DNA from: Maratus speciosus
Taxonomy: Eukaryota; Arthropoda; Arachnida; Araneae; Salticidae
Assembly: GCA_963932465.1 (NCBI GenBank)
Contig: OZ010788.1
Location: 671,544,484 to 671,608,483 of the forward strand
Direction: 5' to 3'
DNA: 64,000 nucleotides
How positions within the stretch are numbered: position 1 is the stretch's first letter; each line of letters opens with the position of its first letter. Shown here one piece after another: positions 22,648-34,520 of this stretch. The translations under genes and the position numbers were made by a program. The notes under the pieces were generated by a model. The model made no database searches and was not told where the DNA came from. It worked only from the letters and a program-made list of their open reading frames with translations.

Positions 22648-24598
22648 TGTTACAGTATATTTAAAAATATTCCAGTACCTAAATATTATCAAATTGTATG
22701 TATATACATCCCCTATATCCTTGTTAGAACCCTTAAAGTACAATGTTGTTCTGCGTATGTGTTTCATGTTTTGGGGCAGAGTAAAAAAAAAAAAAAGAAG
22801 AAGAAAAAGAGAGAAAAACGTTTCTCAGTACCAAACAGGGGGGTGGAAATGTAACAGGTGCACCCTGTGACAATGGCAACCCCGTTTTGTTAGTATAAAG
22901 TGAGCGCGGGAAAAAATCTGCGGATGCATTCTCCCACAAGTTTGTGTTGCTTATCATCACAGCCTAAAAGCCTGCTTGGGTGGCCAACCATGTATATAAA
23001 ATTTTATGAGCCTTTTAAGTAAAATGCTTGGTGCAATTTTATAACCCTCCTTTTAAAAGTTATTGTCATACAGACAATTTTGGAAATTTTTATGGGATAC
23101 TGCCGTGAGAAAAGATAGTTTGCTTGACATTTAAAGATGGGTGGCCCATTAGAAAAAGTGTATAAGGTGGAAAGTGGATTACACCCCCTTTTAGATAAGT
23201 GGTTGAACCCTACCAGGTTAGCGAATAGGAGCGTCTGACGTCAGCAAGTAGTAGTGCACGTGTGAAATTTTATTACACGATACGGGGAAAAAGTTAGTTA
23301 AGGCAGGAGTTTTCCTAAAGTAAAGATGTGATATTTTTCTCTTAGTGAGAGGGGGTAGGGGGAAAGGAGGCTTTCTTTTAGCCCTCCCCCTGACCAGTGG
23401 TCAGATTATGTTTAGGATTTGTTAAAACTAGGAGAGAAGAAAATAGTCTCTCAAGAAAAAGGACGTGTCATATGGTCCTGCTATCTTTAAAGAATAGAGT
23501 TTTTTACCAAGCGTGGGTACAGCAGCAACCATGAGTGATCCCACTAACACCGTTGGAACAAAATTTATGTTTACTTTAAGATTGAATATTTAGAAGCTCA
23601 TGTTGTCTTAAGAAACTAAAAGAAAAAAAAAACCTATGGGCATTCTCTGAAATTAACGAAACGCAAATCAGCATGTGCTTATCATCGCCTTGATTTCAGA
23701 ATTCAGGTACATCTGAAGAGATTCGCGGCATAGAAACTGGATATGTGTGTGTAATGAAATCGTAGAGGAAATGATGGTTTAGTACATCCTCATTGAAAGT
23801 TGATAGGTGATCCCTTGAACGATTTTTCCTTTTGTGAACTGTCTGTGATGTCCGTGGTTACCCTGGGTTTAAAGAAAGAGTTAATATGGACAAAAATAGT
23901 TTCAATGTGAGAATACCAACATCTATTCGTCTAAAGAAAAGTATACACCGATCGACCTTGTCTCCACCCTATTAGAAGGACTGCCTAATAGATTAAAAAA
24001 TAAAGAAGAGTAAAATGATGTTATAGCCTACACCTTCTATTTAATTGCCTTTAATGTAAGTAGAATTTTCTGTGCTGTTTTGATTATCTCTTACATATTT
24101 ATTTATGTCAAAAGTATTAGAAGGAATCGAAATACCCTCGCAATTTGCTGTGTTAAAATGGCTATTTTAAAGTGAAAACTATTTTGAGGTATTCTTTGCT
24201 AAATATTTAATTGAGTTTTTGTTGTATTGAAAATTTTCTGCAATATGATAATAGTTAAACGAGTCTTTTAAATTAAAAACTATTTTGAGTTAAACCCTGT
24301 CATGTATCTAATTGATTTTTTTATACTAAAATCTCACTGCAAAATATTGGCAAAAATAATATTAAATTCTTAATAAGATCTGAACCTTAATAAAATGATG
24401 TCAAATGTATTGATCTGGTTTGCTTACTTCTCTTTCAACTAAATTAATCTTTTTTTAAAAAAAAAAAAAAAAAAAAAAGGTTTTAATCTCATTAGTGAAT
24501 GAAATAAATACTAAAGAATCTTAAGATCTTTTAACTCTGTATCAGTAGTAAGATTAAGTATTAAAGGAGGAATAATGTGCGAAATGAATTGAGGGTTT
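22648..24598 (+). mobile_element. Left arm of the 7 kb insertion; no gene recognised
   Basis: It starts TGTTACAGTA directly after the CTTC target duplication. TGTTAC is also the start of the LTRs at 24,599 and 28,660, but the sequence that follows does not match them. A TATA-like TGTATATAAAATTTT lies near 22,991. A short frame with a good context (GCAACC ATG AGT) opens at 23,531 and stops after 20 codons. Simple A-rich tracts occur at 22,780 and 24,456. It ends with a purine-rich TTAAAGGAGGAATA just before the first LTR. It may be a diverged LTR plus internal region of another copy. Confidence 0.5.
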
Positions 24599-24760
24599 TG
24601 TTACCTTTTTTAGGTAGCTTTCTTTACAAAAAGCTACCTATTGCAGCCGTTCGGAGGAAAGCGATTTCAAAAAATTTTGGTATATTTTCATCGATCATGA
24701 CCCCCAGACCCCGAAACCACCCTCCGTTCAAAATTGATATATATATATATATATATATAT

Positions 24761-24810
<50 letters not shown>

Positions 24811-27541
24811 GACCTATGTCACACTGTAACTCTCGTATTTTTGAACCGATTTGGATGTAAGTCGGTGTGTACATAGTACATACCAATGTCTCGACCGAGT
24901 TCGTTGGCCAGCTTCATCCGCCACATTGTTTCAAAATGGCGGCCATTTAAAAATTTTTAAAAAAATTTTAAATTTAAAATGTGGTACCAAAAAATTGAAA
25001 ATGGAAAAATATTTTTTTCTTATGTATTTGACCTTGATACAAAGACTCCGTAGCAGTTTTTGTTTCGTCTATATCTTAAAAAATGGCTGAGTTATAGCAT
25101 TTTGAATTTCTAGCGAAGCTGACATTTTGAAACGTCCTGAATTTTGTCACGCGATAAAAGGCGTATTTATGAACCGATTTGGATGTAACTTCGTTTATAC
25201 ATAGTACAGACCAATGTCTCGACCGAGTTCGTTGGCCAGCTTCATCCGCCATTTTGTTTAAAAATGGCGGCCATTTAAAATTTTAAGAAAAATTTAAATT
25301 TGAAATGTGGCACCAAAAAATTGAAAATTGAAAAAATATTTTTTTCTTATGTCTTTGACCTCGATAAAAAGATTCGGGAGCAGTTTTTGTTTCGTCTATA
25401 TCTTAAAAAATGGCTGAGTTATAGCATTTTGAATTTCTAGCGTGGCTGACATTTTGAAACGCCCTGATTTTTGTCATGCGATAACAGGCGTATTTATGAA
25501 CCGATTTGAATGTAACTTGGTCTGTACATAGTACATACCAATGTTTCGACCGAGTTTGTTGGCCAGCTTCATTCGCCATCTTGTTTCGAAAGGGTTGCCA
25601 TTTAAAAAAAAATATATAATTTAAAATTTAAAATGAGGTTAAAAAATTGGAAAATGAAAAAGATTTTTTTTATGTGTTTGGCCTTGATACAAAGATTCTA
25701 GAGCAGTTTTTGTTTCTGAAAATTTGTTCTTTTGTTTATATCTTAAAAAGTGGTTGAATTATAGCACTTTGAATTTCTACCATGGCTAACACTTTGAAAC
25801 GATCTTGTATTTGTCACGCGATAACACACGTATTCGCCTATTTCGATGTAAGAAGGCATGTGGATAGTATACATCAACACCTCGACCAAGTTCGCTGGCC
25901 AGATTCATCAGCCATCTTGTTTCAAAATGGCGGCCATTAAATTAAAAAAATATATATTTAAAGTGAGGTGCAAAAAAATTAGAAATTGAAAAAGGTTTCT
26001 TTCTTAAGTATTTGACCTTGATATAAGGATTCAGGAGCATTTTTTGTTTGTCTTTATCTTAAAAAATGGCTCAGATATAGCAGTTTCAATTTCTAACGTG
26101 GGTGACATTTTGAAAAATCTGATTTTTTGCCTGCGACAGCACTCGTATGTATCAACCGATTCCGATGTGAGTGAGCATGTGCACAGCAATTACTAAGGTC
26201 TCGACCACGTTCACTGGTTAGCCTCATCCACCATGTTGTCTTAAAATGGCAGGCACTTTAAGAAATCGCCGAATTTGGCAGCGAAATATAAGTTACTTTA
26301 AATAAAAGCAGCTTGGATAAAGCTGAATAATTTTGCGAAATTCTCATTCATAATGATTTAGTATTGATAAAAATTAGCATTGAATCTCCTACATTCGGTT
26401 TCCACTTAATTGAGCTTCGTGTGTTTGAATAATATAAGTTGGCTTTTTTAAAATAAGGAATATGAAAGCTACCTCTTCCTCCCGGCACTGGCCGGAAGGA
26501 CTTTTTTTGATTAATGGCTTTTATGCTTACTATGCATTTCCCTTTCATTTTATGAGTGTTGTGTGGATTAATTTTAATGTGTATTACCCCTCTTATTAAC
26601 TTACTTATCTGGTTATACTCATGTTGATTCTTCAGTTCTTTAAATTAAGGAGTTAGGTAATATGGTAACAAGATCCATTTTAGACGGAAATTCAGTCGCG
26701 CATGTGTTCCCTCAGTAAATAAAAAAATAAAAATAAAAATAAAAAAATAAAAAAAAAAAAGAGAGAGAGAAAAAATAAAGTATTATATATAAGTAATTAA
26801 CTTCTGAAAAGAGTAAGCATTGTTTCAAAAAAATATATATATAAATACTGAAATCTAGGTAGCCACTGGAATAATTAATACAAATTTTGATACATAAATG
26901 AGTGGCTTAAGAAAGAACTTTGTCAGAAGTGAAATTCATCAGATTTTATAGTTTTAATGCTTATGACACTATACGATTATTTGGCCCTTGGATTTGAGAA
27001 TATAAACTGCAGTCATAATTTTATTATTCCATCCTTTTAAATTATTAAAACATATTGTTTAAAATTGGTGCAGACTTAAGAGTTTGCCTTTCACCTTTCT
27101 GGCTCTGTGGTAATCAAATTTTACTTTTCCTTTTTTTTATTATGAATGTCTTATGTTTTCAAATCCAGTAGTGTTGGTGGTATTCTCTTCATAAGTTGTG
27201 AATGGTTGAGGGTGTTGTTACTGTTAAAGAATTAAGGTTTAATCTTGCAATTTCTAATGGCAACATTTTAATATACTTAAAGTTAATTTATGTATTTCCT
27301 CGCTATTCTGTTTTTGTTTGTTGGTAATTGCTCTAAATTTCAATTTACTAAAGTGATATTTCTCGAAGCATATTTGCTTATTTTTTTTAGTTTCTTTTCT
27401 TTGGTAACAACATCTATTTTGTGGTAAACTGCTCACACCTTGTTTAAAAATATGAGGTCAAGTTAATGCCATTGGTAAAAATTATTTAAGTAAATTAAAA
27501 GTGGAGTGTAAAATTAGAAGAAGAGAAAAAACCACCCAACA
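24599..27541 (+). repeat. LTR, copy with an internal transposon insertion
   Basis: It starts TGTTACC and ends CCACCCAACA, so it has TG..CA ends. It matches 28,660-29,672 nearly base for base, except that 24,612-26,501 is an inserted element. Without the insert it is about 1.05 kb. A TATA-like TATTATATATAAG is present near 26,790. It is preceded by the polypurine-like AAAGGAGGAATA and followed four bases later by a primer-binding-site-like sequence. Confidence 0.85.
24612..26501 (-). mobile_element. Satellite-bearing transposon, copy 2, inside an LTR
   Basis: It is the inverted counterpart of 15,873-17,740, with the same five monomers, the (AT)n tract (24,737-24,808) and the terminal hairpin AGGTAGCTTTC..AAAGCTACCT. 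Comparison with the uninterrupted LTR at 28,660-28,690 places the insertion within a nine-T run. Six T's precede and seven follow it, consistent with a duplication of about four T's. Confidence 0.9.
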
Positions 27542-27545
27542 AGAA

Positions 27546-27557
27546 TGGTACCGTGAC
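27546..27557 (+). other. Probable primer-binding site of the LTR retrotransposon
   Basis: TGGTACCGTGAC lies four bases after the LTR. It resembles TGG..ACCGTGAC primer-binding sites used by some arthropod gypsy-type elements (tRNA-Arg type, from general knowledge). Confidence 0.55.
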
Positions 27558-27772
27558 ATTTAGTCCTGGTTTGTTGTTTTTAAAATTTTGTTGCATTTTT
27601 ATATAAACATATGTGAAAGGTAAGTGTGTGGTTCTGTACTACTGATTAAGGATTGCTGTGGATATTTTTTTTCCATACTGGTGTAATTTTAAGAGTTTTC
27701 TTAGTATTTTTTTGTAAGAATTTACTTTTCTGTGAATAGTTGCACCCCTCTTGAAATTTTCTTGTACTAATT

Positions 27773-28618
27773 ATGGCTACTGACGATCACATCAAAGATT
27801 TTGCACTGGTCTAAAAGAAGAATGCACTTATGGAAAATATTTCCTCCATTCCACCTTTTAGCGGTGAGGCAAATTCAGTGCCCTTCAATGAATTTTTTGA
27901 AAAATTTGATAGTTTGGCTAATTTTTTCAAATGGGAAGAGGAAGAAAAAAAGTTTGCTTTGTTTAGTAGAGTAAATGGGGGAGCAGCTAGATTATATAAG
28001 CTTAAAACGGGAAAAACAGTAGATGATATTATAAAAAATTTTAAGGAAAGATATACCCACCATATCACTCCGGATGTAGCACTCTCGAATTTTTTCAGTT
28101 TCAAGCAAACACTCCATATGTCAGTGCAGGATTTCTATGATAGGGCATATGATATGTCGCTTAAAGCGTTGGATATTGATGGGCTGCAGGGTGACGTAGT
28201 AGAAAAAAATAGGAATGCTATTTTGCACTCGATGCTCCTTGGTAACTTTTCCCCTGAAATTAGGAGGGGGGGTTATCACAAAAAATCCACAGACACCCGA
28301 AGGAATCCTCAGAGTTGCGCTTTTAGAAGAAAAGGCATGTAGGAGTGTTAGTGTAAACCCTTTCTACAATCTGCAAAATGACGTTAGTACCCCTTTTACA
28401 CCTCAGTGTGTACAACAAAGTGTAGCGTGTGCCGCTGTGCACCCAAAAAGCGAATCGAAACAGTCACATCAAGAGATAAATAAACTAAGGGAACAAGTAG
28501 AATTACTCACAGCGAAAATCGAAAGTTTGGTGCAAAGTAATGATAAACGGAGCGAGATGCAGAGCCAGGAAAGAACAAATATGCGTAATTTTTCGTGTTA
28601 CATCTGTTCTGAGATAGG
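27773..28618 (+). pseudogene. Truncated retrotransposon gag
   Basis: The gag frame starts at the ATG at 27,773, hits a TAA after 13 codons (27,812), then reads on in the same frame from 27,815. It encodes a capsid-like domain (SIPPFSGE, FFKWEEEEKKFALFSRV, FKERYTHH, FFSFKQT, SVQDFYDRAYDM). A frameshift near the G-run at 28,264-28,271 moves it to the next frame (EGILRVALLEEKA). A coiled-coil-like KLREQVELLTAKIESL follows, then the first half of a zinc knuckle (CYICSEIG). The knuckle is cut at the junction with the polypurine tract of the 3' LTR. All of pol is missing. The style is gypsy-like gag. The element is non-autonomous and dead. Confidence 0.85.
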
Positions 28619-28659
28619 GTATTAAAGGAGGAATACTGTGCGAAATGAATTGAGGGTTT

Positions 28660-29672
28660 TGTTACCTTTTTTTTTGATTAATGGCTTTTATGCTTACTAT
28701 GCATTTCTCTTTCATTTTATGAGTGTTGTGTGGATTAATTTTAATGTGTATTACCCCTCTTATTAACTTACTTATCTGGTTATACTCATGTTGATTCTTA
28801 AGTTCTTTAAATTAAGGAGTTAGGTAATATGGTAACAAGATCCATTTTAGACGGAAATTCAGTCGCGCATGTGTTCCCTCAGTAAAAAAAAAAAAGAGAG
28901 AAAAAGGAAAGTATTATATATAAGTAATTAACTTCTGAAAAGAGTAAGCATTGTTTAAAAAAAAAAATTATAAATACTGAAATCTAGGTAGCCACTGGAA
29001 TAATTAATACAAATTTTGATACATAAATGAGTGGCTTAAGAAAGAACTTTGTCAGAAGTGAAATTCATCAGATTTTATAGTTTTCAGTGCTTATGACACT
29101 ATACGATTATTTGGCCCCTGGATTTGAGAATATAAAGTGCAGTCCTAATTTTATTATTCCATCCTTTTAAATTATTATAACATATTGTTTAAAATTGGTG
29201 CAGACTTAAGAGTTTGCCTTTCACCTTTCTGGCTCTGTGGTAATCAAATTTTACTTTTCCTTTTTTTTTATTATGAATGTCTTATGTTTTCAAATCCAGT
29301 AGTGTTGGTGGTATTCTCTTCATAAGTTGTGAATGGTTGAGGGTGTTGTTACTGTTAAAGAATTAAGGTTTAATCTTGCAATTTCTAATGGCAACATTTT
29401 AATATACTTAAAGTTAATTTATGTATTTCCTCGCTATTCTGTTTTTGTTTGTTGGTAATTGCTCTAAATTTCAATTTACTAAAGTGATATTTCTCGAAGC
29501 ATATTTGCTTATTTTTTTTAGTTTCTTTTCTTTGGTAACAACATCTATTTTGTGGTAAACTGCTCACACCTTGTATAAAAATATGAGGTCAAGTTAATGC
29601 CATTGGTGAAAATTATTTGAGTAAATTAAAAGTGGGGTGTAAAATTAGAAGAAGAGAAAAAACCACCCAACA
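28660..29672 (+). repeat. 3' LTR, uninterrupted copy
   Basis: It starts TGTTACC and ends CCACCCAACA, and is preceded by the same AAAGGAGGAATACTGTGCG..GAGGGTTT as the first LTR. It ends at the CTTC duplication (29,673-29,676), where the Tc1 transposase pseudogene resumes. It preserves the empty site for the element inserted in the other LTR. Confidence 0.88.
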
Positions 29673-30090
29673 CTTCCCAACATATTGTTTAGCATATTCA
29701 ACACTTTTTTTACATTTCTGAGAGACAAATATGGCTTTTTTGTGGTGTGTAGGCTCGTGTGTAGGCTCTTTGGAATGTAAAAAAATATTTATAGTCTGTT
29801 GATGCACTTTCACTATAGATACCTCCTTCAACTCTCTGGCTATGTTTACTGCAGGAATTTTATACAAATCTCACAATATGTCTTTCTGTTTGAGACGAGG
29901 AACTCTTTTTGGGCCTACCACTTCCACTAAGTCTTTACAAAAATCACTACATTTAGTATGTATTTATTATGTAATATGCTGTTGAACGTGGCTTTTTCAC
30001 AGTTTCTGCAATATATCGTATACTTTTCTGCTCTGTTCATAGTTTAACAATTAAGTTTTTCATATCAACAGCAGTTTGCTTTTTATCCAT
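29673..30090 (-). pseudogene. Tc1-like transposase, N-terminal part (split gene)
   Basis: From the ATG at 30,090 (minus strand) the sequence encodes a decayed helix-turn-helix region (IRYIAETVKKPRST, GRPKKSS) with several stops. It then has VSQKCKKSVEYAKQYVGK, the typical linker just before the catalytic domain of Tc1 transposases. The sequence is broken at the CTTC duplication and continues at 22,647. Confidence 0.8.
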
Positions 30091-30719
30091 TTTAGGGATT
30101 TTTAATCAAACAAAAGGAAATTTCAACGCGTTTTATTCTCATAGCTTTGACTTGGACTCGTGCCGGAAATCAACACCCCTTAAAAATTTGCATAATGGTA
30201 ATCCAAATTTAAAGTGAAATAAGTATCCATGAATTTTGGAAGTGAAAAACACACAATTCATTTGTAAATTATTTTAAAATTTAATATAACATTTTATTAA
30301 GATTGAATAAAGCTATTCCAATCTTTGAAGAAAATTATCTTTTTTTTTTTTTTTTTCTTTTTTTTTTTTTAATACTGTTAGATTACGATATCACAACTGG
30401 TTAAAACAACATTAAGTAGCAAAATCGAAGCTTGTTGCTGCCCACTTTTTTTTTTTTTTTGGTTTACTGTATGTCGCACAGCATACGAATCAATAAGAAA
30501 GCAGAACTCGCGCATGCGCTTGTCTAAAACTGTTTGAGTTACTCTTTATTGGTAACCTTGAACTAACGCTCTATAACGTTTAAAGTGGAGACTATTAAAA
30601 TTTATAACTGGAGCATTCTTTTATGGATGCTCTATGTATATCGATCGTGCTGTGACATTTGCGTTTTGTTTCTCGTACTTTACAAAAGGCATGTTTTCTG
30701 AAAAGTGTGTCGACGAAAT
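30091..30719. other. No gene seen
   Basis: Probably includes the right terminal part of the Tc1-like element. T-runs lie at 30,341-30,370 and 30,447-30,460. Nothing else could be supported. Confidence 0.4.
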
Positions 30720-31085
30720 GAAGTGTTGATATAACTTTTACAATCTATAGCCTAAAGTACTTTTAAGCAGTAAGTGAATAACAGAACCTTTCAACGTCCA
30801 TTTCGTCCGCTGTCAGAGTACTTTTAAAAATGCTGCCACTTTGCTCCTCCAATCCCTGTTTAAAAGGCTTATTCCGCTATTAGAAGCTATCCATACTTCG
30901 GAATATAAAAAAATGCCAAGAACGTCTTGATATAAATTATAAAGACAAGTACTTCCGTAAAAAATTGATATTTAAAAGCTTTTGAAATTTTTGAGGTATA
31001 TATTTTTATGTCTGGTATTTATTTTGTTGCGTAAATTTTTTGAAGGATACCTTTGTATTAGCAAATAATTTTGCAATTTTTTTTA
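30720..31085 (+). repeat. Old dispersed repeat, copy 2 (partial)
   Basis: It matches the 3' halves of the copies at 1,100-1,760 and 40,150-40,990: CTATTAGAAGCTATCCATACTTCGGAAT and TTTATGTCTGGTATTTATTTTGTTG. It is ended by the CTAG terminus of the palindrome that starts at 31,090. Confidence 0.55.
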
Positions 31086-31089
31086 TAAT

Positions 31090-33074
31090 ACTAGGGGGCT
31101 CTGCCCCCTACGAGCTACGCTCGTCAACCCCCGTTCAGACGCGGCAGACTCTAACAGCACGCTAATTTGATAGCTTTAAAAAGATTTCGGAAGATTGAAT
31201 TATAATTTGAATCTGACAATTATAATCTGACGTAATTTTCACCAAACTTTTCTTTCTATTTTTAATATTCACGTAAAAATACTTTTGTTAGAAATGAAAT
31301 ATTATGATCATCTTAAAATATCAAATGTCTCGCGCAGTTTTTAAATTTAAACTGTTTTGCAATATTATTTTTTGTTCAATTTACTTAATAAGTGTAATGT
31401 GACGTAAATGTGACGTAAATTCTCCTATTTAAGATTTCTAACGCATGTTAATGAATTTATTATTTTAAAAAAGTGTTTTTCTTTTTTAAAAGTCACGTGT
31501 ATAGTTTTTATGGCGTAATTTTCAATGAGTTCCTGCTTTTTATATTTTCTGTTTATAATAGTCACGCGTAAAATAAATTTTTAATTTGAAGCAAACATTA
31601 TAGTTTGTGCTATTTATACAGTTGGCAGCAGTTGAAATTAATACAATTTTCTAAAATCTCTCTATTCTAAAAAAAAGTAACTACCGCTGTCACCGCCGCC
31701 GCCGGTTTTGAATTTTTTGTGACCAGAGGTCTTTCTTCGTTAATATTAAGAAAAATAATGCATACAAAAACATGAAAATCGGTGGTTTTATACAGAAATG
31801 TTTGATAAACACAAATCGAAGTTTTCAAATCGAAGAATTATTTTAAGAGATATTTAATGCTAAAGTTGGACAAAATCGTTCCACTAAAAAAGATTTATAG
31901 CAGCAAAAACTATACATGGCAGTGTAATCATTTTTAGAACATTTTATGCGTTAGAATTTACCGGAATGCAGATTGCATTAATTTTTTTATTTTGACTCAT
32001 TTTTTGAGGTTTTATTTCTATTTTAAATTCAAATTTTCAGCATTTCTAGAGATATTTTTTACATTATTTTAGAAAATGGTATTAATTTATACTGTTGCCA
32101 AATGTATAAACAGCGCAAACAATAATGTTTGCTTCAAATTAAAAATTTATTTACAAGTGACTATTATAAACAGAAAAAATCATTTGGAATTAGAATTAAA
32201 TAATTACGTACAAAAAGCAGAAATTTATTAAAAATTACGTCATAAAAAGTATACACGCGAATTTTAAAAGAGAAAGGATATTGTAAAATAATAAATTCAT
32301 TAACATGCGTTAGAAGTCTTAAATAGGAAAAATTACGTCATATTTACGTCACATTATAGTTATTACATAAAATGAACACAAAATAATATTGCAAAACAGT
32401 TTAAATTTAGAAATTGCGCTAGACATTTATTTGATATTTTGAGAGGATCTTTTCAACTATTTTTGTTAGGAAAGCGCAAATAATATTTCACATCTGACAA
32501 AAGTAATTTCCCGTGAATATTTAAAAGAAAAAAAAATAGCTTGGTCAAAATTACGTCAGATTAAAAACGATTAATTTAAAACGTCTCATTTAAAAGAACT
32601 TTCTTTTCACTTTGTTAAAAAATACCAGGAGACAAAGACTCTGTTTACTTAATTCCTTTTATATTAGCTTATTTTGGAATGTTGTTACACGTGTCTACGT
32701 CATCAAGTAATTTTTATTTCGACGTTTTATTTGTATTTTTATTAATGTTGTACTAATTTATTTGTTCTTTCGTTATTTAAAATAAAAATTACGTCAGTTT
32801 GTATAATTTGGCGAGTGGTTTGGCGATTTATATAATTTGGCGAAATTGGTCGACTGGATAATCAAGTAGTACCGCAGCGAATTTGGCGTTAAAATTCCCC
32901 AATCAAAGAGAAATGAATAGAAACCCGTTTATAGGGAGATCGCCACTGTTTTTTAAATTATAATTCAATCTTTCGAAATCTTTTTAAAGCCGATCAAATT
33001 AGAGTGCATTTAGAGTCTGCGGTGTCTGGACGGGGGTTGGCGAGCGTAGCTCGTAGGGGGCCGAGCCCCCTAGT
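31090..33074. mobile_element. 2-kb near-palindrome with Helitron-like 3' ends on both sides
   Basis: Both outer ends, read outward, are GAGCGTAGCTCG, GGGGGC..GCCCCC and CTAGT. That is a terminal hairpin followed by CTAG, as at Helitron 3' ends. Inward, AAAAAGATTTCGGAAGATTGAATTATAATT at 31,178 pairs with its inverse near 32,960. Further blocks (TAATAGTCACG.GTAAAATAAATTTTTAATTTGAAGCAAACA) pair across a centre near 32,080. There is no Rep/helicase sequence. It is probably two non-autonomous copies head to head. Confidence 0.65.
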
Positions 33075-34520
33075 GTGTAAAAAGTATCTCTCGAAATGCT
33101 GAAAATTTAATTTAAAATAGGAATAAAACCTCAAAAAATGAGTCAAATTAAAAAACTAAATGCATCTGCACACCGGGAAATTCTGACGCATAAAATGATC
33201 TAAAAATGATTAAATTCCTATGTACAGTTTCTGCTCCTATAAAACTTTTTTAATGGAACGATTTTGTCCAAATTTGGCATTAAATATCTCTTAAAATAAT
33301 TCTTCGATTTGAAAACTGTCTGCATCAGCGTGTTTATCAAACATTTCTCTATAATACTACCGATTTTCATATTTTTGTATGCAACAGTTTTTTTTAATAT
33401 TAACAAAGAAAGGCCATGCTTATGCATTCAAATTGAATGCTCATCTGCCGGGAATATCTACGCAGATTCTCATTGGTCCATTTCTAAATCAAAACTTTTG
33501 TTTATATATACTAGGGGGCTCTGCCCCCTACGAGCTACGCTCGTCAACCCCCGTTCGAACGCCGCAGACTCTAACAGCACGCTAATTTGATCGGCTTTAA
33601 AAAGATTTCGGAAGATTGAATTATAATTTGAATCTGACAATTATAATCTGACGTAATTTTTACCAAACTTTTCTTTTTCTTTTTAATATTCACGTAAAAA
33701 TATTTTGGTTAGAAATGAAATATTATGATCATCTTAAAACATCAAATAAATTTCTCGCGCAATTTTTAAATTTAAACTATTTTGCAATATTTTTTTTGTT
33801 CATTTTATGTAATAAGTGTAATGTGGCATAAATGCGACGTAAATTCTCCTATTTAAGGCTTCTAACGCATGTTAATGAATTTATTATTTTGCAATATTCT
33901 TTCCCTTTTAAAATTCACGTGTAATTATAGTTTTTATGATGTAATTTTCAATGAGTTCCTGCTTTTTATATTTTCTGTTTATAATAGTCACGTGTAAAAT
34001 AAATTTTTAATTTGAAGCAAACATTATTGCTTGCGCTGTTTCTACAGTTGGCAACAGTTTAAATTAATACAATTTTCTAAAATGCGTAAAAAATATCTCT
34101 CGAAATGCTGAAAATTTGAATTAAAAATAGAAATAAAACCTGAAAAAATGAGTCATTATAGAACGAAATGCAGTCTACACACCGGGAAATTCTGACGCAT
34201 AAAATTATCTAAAAATGATTAAATTCCTATGTCCAGTTTTGCTCCTATAAAACTTTTTTAATGGAACGATTTTGTCCAACTTCGGCATTACATATCTCTT
34301 AAAATAATTCTTCGATTTTAAAACTGTCTGCATCAGCGTGTTTATAAACATTTCTCTATAATACTACCGATTTTCATATTTTAGTATGCAACAGTTTTTT
34401 TTTAATATTAACGAAGAAAGGCCATGCTTGAGCATTCAAATTGGATGCCGATCTGCCGGGAATATCTACGCAGATTTTCATTGGTGCTTTTCCAAATCAA
34501 AACTTTTTTTTTTATATATA
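33075..34520 (+). repeat. Additional arms of the same family, in direct repeat
   Basis: A block at 33,075-33,507 (ATCTCTCGAAATGCTGAAAATTT, CACACCGGGAAATTCTGACGC, TCTGCCGGGAATATCTACGCAGATT) recurs at 34,082-34,500. Between them a third CTAGGGGGCTCTGCCCCC terminus begins at 33,511. The same block occurs inverted at about 31,730-32,060. Confidence 0.75.

Noticed and set aside
24577..24876. 99-codon plus-strand frame rich in Ile/Tyr
   Set aside because: It runs across the (AT)n tract of the satellite-bearing transposon and is not a protein.
27254..27436. Identical 60-codon minus-strand frame at this place and at 29,385-29,567
   Set aside because: Its duplication simply reflects the two LTR copies. 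It is antisense to the LTR and has no family resemblance.
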